Shown piece after piece: positions 1-5,724 of a stretch of 8,333 nucleotides of DNA. This DNA is from CAVXAE01 sp044225565. Its GTDB lineage: Bacteria; Pseudomonadota; Gammaproteobacteria; Steroidobacterales; Steroidobacteraceae. Below the pieces are notes generated by a model. The model did no database searches. It saw only the letters and a program-made list of their open reading frames with translations, and was not told where the DNA came from. The stretch spans positions 1-8,333 of the forward strand of contig JBGAIL010000201.1 in assembly GCA_044225565.1 (NCBI GenBank), read 5' to 3'. Numbering within the stretch: the stretch's first letter is position 1; each line of letters begins with the position of its first letter. Made by a program: the position numbers and the translations under genes.

Positions 1-1326
1 GGCGGCCTCGCGAAACTGCGGGAGTCCGAGTCCGAGATCGCGGACCGTACGACGGCGCTCGCGGGGCATGCGCGCGAAGCCGGGGTGCTGCAACGGGAGC
101 TGGCCGCGCGCGAGGAGGCGATCGCCGCGCTCGGCGCAGAAAAGGATCGGCAGTCCGAGGTGATCGCGGAGCGGGCCCGCGAGCTGGCACGGGGCGAGAC
201 GGAGCGCGACACGCTGCGCGCAGCGGTTGCTTCGCTCGAGGCGACACTCGAGAGGCGCAAGCAGCAGGTCGAGGGGCTCGAGGCGGAGACCGCGCGGCTT
301 GGCGCCGTGGTGGTCAACCTGACGCAGGAATTGCAGGCGGCGCGCTCTTCGTACAGCTCGCAACGCGACAGCGTCGGCCGTCAGGACGAGCGCCTGGCCG
401 AGCTCGACCGGCTGGTGCGGGCCGCCGACGCCCGCGATGCCGACCACGAGGCAACAATGCGCGCCGCGACGGCGTTGCACGACGAGCTGGAGGCCCTGCT
501 GGCCGCCGAGAAGGCGCGCGCCGAGGCACTGGCCGCGGATCTGGCGGCCGCGCGCAAGGCCTTCGCGGAGCGGGATGCGCACGCCTCGAGCGCCAACGAG
601 GCCCTGCGCTCGCACAGCGAACGCTCGCTCGGACTCGAGCGGCGTGAAGGCGAACTGACCGCGCAGCTCGCGGAACGGGACCGCCTGCTCGCCGAGTCGC
701 ACGCCCGGCTGCAGGAGGCGGCCGCGCGCGCCGCCGAATTGCAACAGGACCTGCAGGCCGCCGAAGAGCAGTTGAACCGGCACGAGGCCGAGTTGCGCGA
801 CCGGCAACTGCGCATCGACGAACTCGCGGCCATTGGCGCCGACGTGCGCGCGCAGCTCACCGGCACGCGCCGCAAGCTCGAGGAACGCGATGCGCTGATC
901 GGGCGCATCGAGGCGGAGGCCGCGAACAGCGCGGCCGTGCTCGGCAGCATCCGCGAGAGCATGCAGCGCATCGATCCCCTCGCGGCCACCGGCAACGAGG
1001 CGGCGCACGATGGCCTCGCCCGGCTACTGACGCGTATCGACGGCCACGGCGAAGTCGTGCATGTCCTCGGCCGCAAGACGACCATCGGGCGCACGCCGGA
1101 CAACGATGTGCAGATCAATGCGAAATTCATCAGCCGCCACCATGCCGTGATCCTCGCCGGGCCCACCTTGACCATCGTCGAGGACCTGAACAGCACCAAC
1201 GGCGTCTACGTCAACGGCCGGCGCGTGACGCGCGAGACGCTCGCCGATGGCGACCAGGTGACGATCGGCAAGGCGAAATTCCGCTACGGGGTGCGGCCGG
1301 TGGGCGAGCGCGAACCCAGGGCGTAG
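1..1326 (+). CDS. Coiled-coil protein with C-terminal FHA domain (5' end outside window)
   Basis: The reading frame is open from base 1 and keeps the same coiled-coil character upstream of the GTG at 85, so I read this as the 3' part of a longer gene (441 codons visible). Residues up to about 300 of the visible part are rich in Glu, Ala, Arg and Leu in heptad-like order, as in a long coiled coil. The last ~75 residues form a forkhead-associated domain with its hallmarks: a GR pair (TTIGRTPDNDV), SRHH, and NSTNGVYVNG. These residues bind phosphothreonine in known FHA domains, so the protein probably docks onto a Thr-phosphorylated partner and dimerises or acts as a scaffold through the coil. 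I see no membrane segment in this part. The partner is unknown. The gene converges with the DUF1838 gene and is probably functionally separate from the oxidase locus. Confidence 0.88.
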   Translation, partial: GGLAKLRESESEIADRTTALAGHAREAGVLQRELAAREEAIAALGAEKDRQSEVIAERARELARGETERDTLRAAVASLEATLERRKQQVEGLEAETARLGAVVVNLTQELQAARSSYSSQRDSVGRQDERLAELDRLVRAADARDADHEATMRAATALHDELEALLAAEKARAEALAADLAAARKAFAERDAHASSANEALRSHSERSLGLERREGELTAQLAERDRLLAESHARLQEAAARAAELQQDLQAAEEQLNRHEAELRDRQLRIDELAAIGADVRAQLTGTRRKLEERDALIGRIEAEAANSAAVLGSIRESMQRIDPLAATGNEAAHDGLARLLTRIDGHGEVVHVLGRKTTIGRTPDNDVQINAKFISRHHAVILAGPTLTIVEDLNSTNGVYVNGRRVTRETLADGDQVTIGKAKFRYGVRPVGEREPRA

Positions 1327-1346
1327 GGTTCGCGCTGCCAAGGTGC

Positions 1347-1377
1347 TGGCGCAAGATCCGGGCTGCGGCCCGCGCCA
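1347..1377. terminator. Possible terminator hairpin between convergent genes
   Basis: TGGCGC (1347-1352) and GCGCCA (1372-1377) form a perfect 6-bp stem. Inside it lies a second GC stem, GGGC/GCCC around TGCG, with a one-sided bulge. It sits in the 62-bp gap between two convergent stop codons, where a bidirectional terminator would be expected. No T-run follows on either strand, so an intrinsic terminator is only possible, not shown. Confidence 0.33.
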
Positions 1378-1388
1378 CTGCGCTTGAA

Positions 1389-2261
1389 CTACAGTGGTGC
1401 CGACAGCTGGCCCGGCATTTCCTTTTCCGAATGCTCGACGAACTCGCGGGGCAGCTGGTCGATTCGACTGAACAGGATTCCGTCCGTTCGCCACAGCATC
1501 GCCCCGGGCCGCTCGCCCATCTTGAGCCAGGATTGCCATTCGGTCTGGCTGACCCACGAGTAAGTGTTCGGGATGTGCTGAAGTCCTTCATTCAGGACAT
1601 CCGCGATCTTGCAGATCCAGCAATCGAGCGTCATCTCGGTGCGGAACTGGCCGCTCGACGGCTCGCGCCAGCGCGTGAATGCATGCCGGTAGATCCATGC
1701 TTGATCGCCGAGGAATTGCCAGTCGAGCAGCATCGGTCGGTCGAATACCGTGCTCTCCATGGGGAAGTTCGCCGAAAATTCGGGCCCGCGCAGGCCGATC
1801 ACCGCGCCGGAGATGCCAGCCCGGAAAGTCGGTACGGGGACTTCCTCGCCGGTGTATGGATTGGCGTAAGTCGAGAGATAGCGGTGGGTTTGCGCATCCT
1901 TGTAGAAGAGCCAGTTGCGATTGCGCTCGACCACCGCGCCGTCTCCGCGCAGGCTCGAGCTGCGCACGCTCACGCCCTCGATGAGGTACATCAGGCGGCC
2001 GTAGTCCGCCAGGGCTGGGCCCTTCTGCGGGTCGAGCCCGAACACACGGCCGTGCTTGAACGCATAGACCGTCTTGCCCGACAGATCGCCTTGCAGGCGC
2101 CCCAGTGTCTTCACGTTGAAGCGCGGGTCGTGAATCGGCAGTGAAGCGGGGGCAGCCGAGGCATCTGCAGCCGTCTTGTCACTCGCTGCGGCTGACAATG
2201 TCAGCAAGCCGCTCATCGCGCCGATGGAAGCGAGGCTCTCGCGACGGGATATCAGTTTCAC
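1389..2261 (-). CDS. DUF1838 family protein with Tat signal peptide
   Basis: The 290-residue product matches the DUF1838 family from memory of its pattern: an RLQGDLSGKTVY block near residue 55, LIEGVSVR near 93, TYANPYTGEEV at 131-141, and WLKMGERPG at 245-253. The family's biochemical function is unknown to me. I chose the GTG at 2261 over the ATG at 2321. GTG gives a compact twin-arginine leader (SRRESL at residues 5-10, then a hydrophobic stretch to about residue 26) and has AGGAG six bases upstream, whereas the longer form puts 20 unlikely residues before the signal. The mature protein should lie in the periplasm. It is divergent from the flavin amine oxidase at 2330, which suggests a shared control region and a related task. 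Family assignment is firm; the role is not. Confidence 0.86.
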   Translation of the reverse strand: MKLISRRESLASIGAMSGLLTLSAAASDKTAADASAAPASLPIHDPRFNVKTLGRLQGDLSGKTVYAFKHGRVFGLDPQKGPALADYGRLMYLIEGVSVRSSSLRGDGAVVERNRNWLFYKDAQTHRYLSTYANPYTGEEVPVPTFRAGISGAVIGLRGPEFSANFPMESTVFDRPMLLDWQFLGDQAWIYRHAFTRWREPSSGQFRTEMTLDCWICKIADVLNEGLQHIPNTYSWVSQTEWQSWLKMGERPGAMLWRTDGILFSRIDQLPREFVEHSEKEMPGQLSAPL

Positions 2262-2267
2262 CCGTGA

Positions 2268-2272
2268 CTCCT
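2268..2272 (-). promoter_or_regulatory. Ribosome binding site fixing the GTG start of the DUF1838 gene
   Basis: The minus strand reads AGGAG here, six bases before the GTG at 2261. No comparable site precedes the ATG at 2321, so this decides the start. Confidence 0.7.
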
Positions 2273-2287
2273 GATCTACGTGGCTTT

Positions 2288-2303
2288 CAGGCTTGCAAGG
2301 CTG
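2288..2303. promoter_or_regulatory. 16-bp near-palindrome in the divergent gap, candidate operator
   Basis: CAGGCTTGCAAGGCTG is a dyad with a single mismatched pair, centred on CTTGCAAG. It lies in the 68-bp gap between the divergent DUF1838 and amine oxidase starts, where one bound regulator could affect both genes. No convincing sigma-70 promoter pair was found in this gap on either strand, so the exact promoter positions are open. Confidence 0.35.
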
Positions 2304-2329
2304 CGATAGTTCTCCGAACATGGCAATTG

Positions 2330-3820
2330 ATGAAATCTAATCAGATCGAAACGCCCTGCCCGGGGCGTCAAGTGGAATCTGGCATCAGTCGTCGCGAGCT
2401 GTTGCAGCTTGCGGTCGGCGGGTGTGCGGCGATCGGCATGGCCGGTGCCGCGCGTGGTGCGCCGCTGCCGGCGACGCGCAGCGATGTATTGGTGATCGGC
2501 GCGGGCTTGTCAGGCCTCAATGCGGCGCTGCTGCTGGAAGAGCAGGGGTTGTCCGTCACCGTGCTGGAGGGTCGAGACCGCATTGGCGGGCGCCTGTATA
2601 CGCTTGCCGACGTTCCCGGCAGGCCCGAGGCAGGCGGGAACGGCATTGGACACTCCTACGCAAGATTCCTTGACCTGGCGCGGCGTCTCGATGTCCGGCT
2701 CGTCCCCGAGCGCTTGCGAACCGAACCAAAGGACAGGAGTTCGCTGCACATCAACGGGGAATTCATCCCGCTGGACAAATGGGAAGGCCATTCGTCGAAT
2801 CCCCATCCCGATGGACTGCGACACCTGACTCCGTGGCAGATCATTTTCAGCTTCCTCAATTCGCGGTTGCCGGAGATGGATCTCGATGGATGGCGGAGTG
2901 TTGCGAACGCGCACCTCGACATACCTGTTGCCGGCTACCTCGCTTCGCAGGGGCTGAACGACGAGACCATTCGCCTGGCCGACAAATTCAGTTCCTACGG
3001 CACCAATCTCTGGCAGTCGTCATTGCTTCAGTTTGCGCATGTATTCAGCTTCATGCGTGTATCGATGCAGTTGGCGCATGGCAAGTCGTCGATGAGTGTC
3101 GAGGGTGGCAACCAGAGGATGCCGGAGGCGATGGCCGGTGCGCTCAAGGGTGACGTGCTGGCGGGGCGACATGTTGCCGCCGTGCACATGGGTCGCGATG
3201 GCGTGGAAGTCCGATGCCTCGACGGGACGCGTCATTGCAGCAAGCACGTGGTGATGTCGCTGCCCTTCTCGGCATTGCGGCTGCTGTCCATCGAGCCGGC
3301 GTTCAGCGGGCTGCAGGCCGAGGCAATCGCGACACTGCCTTACCACCATGCTTTCCAGGTTCACTACGCAATCGAGAAGCCGTTCTGGGAAAAGGACGGC
3401 TTGCCGCCTTCCTTCTGGTCGGATGGGCCGATCGAGCGCTTCAATGCACTGGACTACGGGCCGGGAGGCTCGATTTCATCCTTCCTGCACTACTCGAATG
3501 GGGACAGCACGGAGCGTTTCGATCGCATGGATCCCAACGCCGCCGCGCAGTTCATCCTCGGCGAAGTCGAGCGAATTCGACCGGCGGCCAAGGGCGCGCT
3601 TCGGGTGCTGAAGACGGTGTCGTGGCAGCAGACGCCGTTTTCAGGCGGGGCGTACGCGTCCTGGATGCCTGGCCAGATAACCCGATTCGCGGATGCGATG
3701 CGACGTCCCCATCAGCGCATGTTCATGTGTGGCGAACACACGTCCACGCTCGCCCGCGGCATGGAAGGCGCGCTCGAATCGGGAGAGCGGGCGGCACTCG
3801 AGCTGCTTTCGGTCGCCTGA
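2330..3820 (+). CDS. Tat-exported flavin amine oxidase (FAD-dependent)
   Basis: The 496-residue protein has the fold pattern of the monoamine/L-amino-acid oxidase family. A Rossmann GxGxxG (G57, G59, G62) is followed by the LEGRDRIGGR motif at 79-88, the VEGGNQRMPEAMA block at 257-269, IPFSxLR-like LPFSALR at 311-317, and the C-terminal FAD segment SGGAY (438-442) and GEH...GMEGALESGERAA (468-489). Such enzymes oxidise amines or amino acids with release of H2O2 and ammonia; this substrate is unknown. ISRREL near residue 20 and a following hydrophobic stretch form a Tat signal. The ATG at 2330 has no clear ribosome binding site. GTG at 2372, giving MESGISRREL, is a real alternative. Frame extension further upstream would overlap the DUF1838 gene and is unlikely. 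Ala441 occupies the position of the FAD-linking Cys in mammalian MAO, so FAD should be non-covalent. Confidence 0.9.
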   Translation: MKSNQIETPCPGRQVESGISRRELLQLAVGGCAAIGMAGAARGAPLPATRSDVLVIGAGLSGLNAALLLEEQGLSVTVLEGRDRIGGRLYTLADVPGRPEAGGNGIGHSYARFLDLARRLDVRLVPERLRTEPKDRSSLHINGEFIPLDKWEGHSSNPHPDGLRHLTPWQIIFSFLNSRLPEMDLDGWRSVANAHLDIPVAGYLASQGLNDETIRLADKFSSYGTNLWQSSLLQFAHVFSFMRVSMQLAHGKSSMSVEGGNQRMPEAMAGALKGDVLAGRHVAAVHMGRDGVEVRCLDGTRHCSKHVVMSLPFSALRLLSIEPAFSGLQAEAIATLPYHHAFQVHYAIEKPFWEKDGLPPSFWSDGPIERFNALDYGPGGSISSFLHYSNGDSTERFDRMDPNAAAQFILGEVERIRPAAKGALRVLKTVSWQQTPFSGGAYASWMPGQITRFADAMRRPHQRMFMCGEHTSTLARGMEGALESGERAALELLSVA

Positions 3821-3852
3821 CGGGGCGGCCGCAGGCGATCGCGCCGGACGGC

Positions 3853-3875
3853 GGATGCAACCACCTCGTGCATCC
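3853..3875. terminator. Hairpin in the convergent gap between amine oxidase and lysR
   Basis: GGATGCA (3853-3859) and TGCATCC (3869-3875) form a perfect 7-bp stem with a 9-base loop, ending exactly beside the lysR stop codon. The position fits a shared terminator, but there is no T-run on either side. Confidence 0.27.
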
Positions 3876-4832
3876 TCACTTCGTGCTTCGACCCTCGTTC
3901 AACAACCACTCGTGCACTTGAGAGACCGACTGCCGTGCGAGGGCGCTGGGGCTGCACACGAGGTAGTAGGCGAAGCGTCGGGGATACTCGATGGCAAGCG
4001 GTTGCACCAGGGTTCCCTGGCTGAGATAGGACTCCGCCACGCTGCTGCGGGCTAGCGCTATTCCTGCGCCGCAGGCGGCTGCGGCGAGGACGTTGTTCGA
4101 CATCTGAATGCGCAGGCTGCGTGATCCGTGCGCGCCCCGGACCCCGGCATGAGCCAGCCAGATGGGCCAGTCGGGCAATCCAAGCGTCCTGATCTCGCGA
4201 CTGTGCAGCATCGTGTCGTCATGAATCAGGCACTGCGACAACAGGTCCGATGCCCGACTGATCGGCGCACGGGCAAGCAGGTCGGGGCTGCAAACCGGGA
4301 ATATGGCGTCCGACATCATCTGGTCGACGCGAACGTCATTGAACGGTCCGTTTCCGAAGTAGATGGCCAGGTCATGCTCGATGCTGTTCTGGGTTTGCAG
4401 CAATCCCTGGTTGAGCCACAGGCGCAGTTCCACGTTCGGGAAGCTTTCCTGGAACCGCAGCAAGCGCGCCGGAAACCAGGTGTTCAACAGCGAAGGCGGC
4501 AAGATGATCGTGACGGTATGTTTCTCCCGCTCCACATGCACGTGGTCGAACACGTGCGAGATGGAATCAAAAATCGTGTGAAGGCCAGGCGCGCAGACAT
4601 GGCCCGCTGCCGTCAGGGACAGCCCTTGCGAGGGGTCGCGTCGAAAGAGCTGGATGTCCAGGTACTCTTCCAGCGTCTTGATTTGCTGGCTGATTGCAGA
4701 CGTCGTGACACAGAGCTCCCGGGCGGCCTCGCTGAAACTCATGTGACGGACGGCAGCCTCAAAAGCTCGCACCGACCCCAGGGGTGGGAGCTTGCGTTGC
4801 CTGAACCGGGTCGATCGGGCGGGTAGGCTCAT
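3876..4832 (-). CDS. LysR-family transcriptional regulator (GcvA-like)
   Basis: The 318-residue protein has an N-terminal winged helix-turn-helix at about 15-74 (LPPLGSVRAFEAAVRHMSF, then AARELCVTTSAISQQIKTLE), typical of the GcvA-like branch of LysR regulators. An effector-binding domain follows from about 105 to 312, with the usual AAACGAGIALARSSV segment at 250-265. Such proteins bind DNA as tetramers near divergent promoters and respond to a small ligand. The ATG at 4832 lacks a good ribosome binding site, but no better in-frame start precedes the DNA-binding domain. The start codon touches the first base of the 50-bp repeat at 4831, so this regulator probably controls the divergent TPR/Sel1 gene and, through the second repeat copy, the CpcT-VOC-oxidase operon. 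The ligand is unknown. Confidence is high for the family and moderate for the targets. Confidence 0.93.
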   Translation of the reverse strand: MSLPARSTRFRQRKLPPLGSVRAFEAAVRHMSFSEAARELCVTTSAISQQIKTLEEYLDIQLFRRDPSQGLSLTAAGHVCAPGLHTIFDSISHVFDHVHVEREKHTVTIILPPSLLNTWFPARLLRFQESFPNVELRLWLNQGLLQTQNSIEHDLAIYFGNGPFNDVRVDQMMSDAIFPVCSPDLLARAPISRASDLLSQCLIHDDTMLHSREIRTLGLPDWPIWLAHAGVRGAHGSRSLRIQMSNNVLAAAACGAGIALARSSVAESYLSQGTLVQPLAIEYPRRFAYYLVCSPSALARQSVSQVHEWLLNEGRSTK

Positions 4833-4880
4833 TAGAAAAACTGGATTGAGGCGAGGGTGGCATAAAGTTATACGTAAGAC
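4831..4880 (+). repeat. Promoter/operator repeat, copy 1
   Basis: This 50-bp module matches the one at 5675-5724 at 34 of 50 positions without gaps. Identity is concentrated in ATTAGAAAAACT (positions 1-12), TTGAG (16-20) and AAGTTATACGT (35-45); the region between is essentially unrelated. That pattern suggests selection on binding sites and not a recent duplication. Confidence 0.75.
4846..4874 (+). promoter_or_regulatory. Sigma-70-like promoter for the TPR/Sel1 gene
   Basis: TTGAGG (4846-4851) and TATACG (4869-4874) are separated by 17 bp. The A-tract ATTAGAAAAACT just upstream resembles an UP element. Transcription should start near 4881, leaving a leader of about 60 bases before the ATG at 4942. 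Confidence 0.6.
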
Positions 4881-4893
4881 GTTCCATATTCAA
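4867..4893 (-). promoter_or_regulatory. Possible lysR promoter overlapping the divergent promoter
   Basis: The minus strand reads TTGAAT (4893-4888), a 15-bp spacer, then TATAAC (4872-4867), which is one base off the -10 consensus. This -10 overlaps the rightward -10 on the opposite strand, so the two promoters would compete or be controlled together. The spacer is short, which lowers confidence. Confidence 0.33.
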
Positions 4894-4941
4894 TTGACCC
4901 TGGGGCAGCGGACCCGGGGTTCGATTTCTTGAAGGAAAGCC

Positions 4942-5553
4942 ATGCCGAAGTTCGCCTCTGTTCTTGCACTCCTGTTTTCTTCAGCCGCCGCCCTGGCGGG
5001 CGAGCCGGGGTCCAGGACATTTGACAGCTCCCCGTTTTCCCAGGCCGTGACCGGATGCGACCGGCTGGCCGCACATCCCGAGGATCCCTTCAAGGTAACG
5101 CCCGGCCTTCCGACGGAATCAGTGGATTTCCTGGCCGCAATTGCTGCTTGTCGCGTAGCACTCACGCAGGATCCGGGAAACCCGCGCATTCTTTACCAGA
5201 CCGCGCGCGCACTGACGTACGCCGGGCAGGTCAAGGAAGCGCTCCCGCTCATAGAGAAGGCTGTCGCTCTCCACTATCCGCAGGCGCTCTTCGTCACCGG
5301 CTACCTGTACCTGGAGGGATTCGCGGGCGCACCAAAAGACCCTTGCCGGGCCGCGGAGTTGCTCCGGGAGTCGGCCGAGTACGGTCGGATGTCTGCCGTG
5401 CTGGGCTATCCCGCGTATGCGCTCGAGGGAAGGTTCAAGGGGTGTCCCGGTGAGCCCAGCAAGGCCGAAGTCAGGAAGTTCCTCGAGTCCGCGAGGTCTC
5501 TGACTTCCAACTACTTCCACGGCCTGCTGATCGACGCCCTGCTGCGCGACTAG
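4942..5553 (+). CDS. Secreted TPR/Sel1-like repeat protein
   Basis: The 203-residue product begins with a Sec signal peptide (hydrophobic residues 4-18, likely cut after ALA at 17-19), so the mature protein should be periplasmic. The rest is helical repeat. A TPR-like unit lies at about 63-110 (AACRVALTQDPGNPRILYQTARAL, then AGQVKEALPLIEKAVAL), and Sel1-like units follow at about 113-150 (ALFVTGYLYLEG...CRAAELLRESAEYG) and to about 185. Four cysteines (39, 70, 135, 168) could form disulfides. Repeats of this type mediate protein contacts; no partner can be named. AAGGA lies five bases before the ATG, so the start is well supported. The gene is divergent from lysR and has its own promoter, and 171 bp separate it from the next gene. 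Confidence 0.85.
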   Translation: MPKFASVLALLFSSAAALAGEPGSRTFDSSPFSQAVTGCDRLAAHPEDPFKVTPGLPTESVDFLAAIAACRVALTQDPGNPRILYQTARALTYAGQVKEALPLIEKAVALHYPQALFVTGYLYLEGFAGAPKDPCRAAELLRESAEYGRMSAVLGYPAYALEGRFKGCPGEPSKAEVRKFLESARSLTSNYFHGLLIDALLRD

Positions 5554-5565
5554 TTCGGGTCATGC

Positions 5566-5590
5566 GGTCACGACGCATCCGGGCGTGATC
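5566..5590. other. Imperfect hairpin shortly after the TPR/Sel1 stop codon
   Basis: GGTCACG (5566-5572) can pair with CGTGATC (5584-5590) as a 7-bp stem, one pair being G-U, with an 11-base loop. It begins 13 bases after the stop codon, where a terminator could lie, but no T-run follows. Confidence 0.22.
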
Positions 5591-5654
5591 GGTGGAATCC
5601 TGGCCTTTGCGTCGCTTCGCGCAACGAAAGCAGCCTGAACGGCCCGGAAGGCGA

Positions 5655-5667
5655 TCGGGATTCCCGA
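5655..5667. other. 13-bp palindrome upstream of promoter repeat copy 2
   Basis: TCGGGA and TCCCGA flank a single central T, giving a perfect dyad. It ends 8 bases before the repeat at 5675. The rest of the 5554-5674 gap holds no gene that I can support. Confidence 0.25.
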
Positions 5668-5674
5668 GCAGCTG

Positions 5675-5724
5675 ATTAGAAAAACTTGTTTGAGCGCTGT
5701 GATCACTGAAGTTATACGTTAAGC
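5675..5724 (+). repeat. Promoter/operator repeat, copy 2
   Basis: This is the second copy of the module at 4831-4880, offset by exactly 844 bp for the A-tract block, the -35 and the -10. It ends directly against the ATG at 5725. Copy 2 alone also contains the palindrome GTGATCAC (5699-5706) in its spacer. Confidence 0.75.
5690..5718 (+). promoter_or_regulatory. Sigma-70-like promoter for the CpcT-VOC-oxidase operon
   Basis: TTGAGC (5690-5695), a 17-bp spacer and TATACG (5713-5718) mirror the promoter at 4846-4874. The expected transcription start is about 5725, on or next to the first ATG of the downstream gene. Confidence 0.6.

Noticed and set aside
381..1199. Long minus-strand open frame opposite the coiled-coil/FHA gene
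   Set aside because: It is low-complexity Ser/Arg/Ala sequence produced by reading the complement of GC-rich coiled-coil codons. The plus-strand frame has clear FHA motifs.
1431..2144. 237-codon plus-strand open frame opposite the DUF1838 gene
   Set aside because: It shows no recognisable domain, while the minus strand encodes family motifs and a Tat signal. It is a GC-driven antisense shadow.
2141..2329. N-terminal extension of the first amine oxidase by 63 codons
   Set aside because: It would place unrelated Arg/Ser-rich sequence before the Tat signal and overlap the divergent DUF1838 gene.
3835..3842. GCGATCGC palindrome after the first amine oxidase
   Set aside because: An isolated 8-bp palindrome is common in GC-rich genomes and has no partner or context here.
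4128..4826. 232-codon plus-strand open frame opposite lysR
   Set aside because: It has no domain signature. The minus strand carries a textbook helix-turn-helix and effector domain.
5607..5624. TTGCG/CGCAA inverted repeat in the gap before the CpcT-like gene
   Set aside because: The stem is only 5 bp with an 8-base loop in GC-rich DNA and no T-run follows. It is too weak to call a terminator or regulatory hairpin.
4812..5659. CGATCGGG present upstream of both promoter repeats, as a possible extension of the repeated module
   Set aside because: The spacing to the repeat differs (11 versus 15 bases) and the first copy is inside the lysR coding region, so it is probably coincidence.
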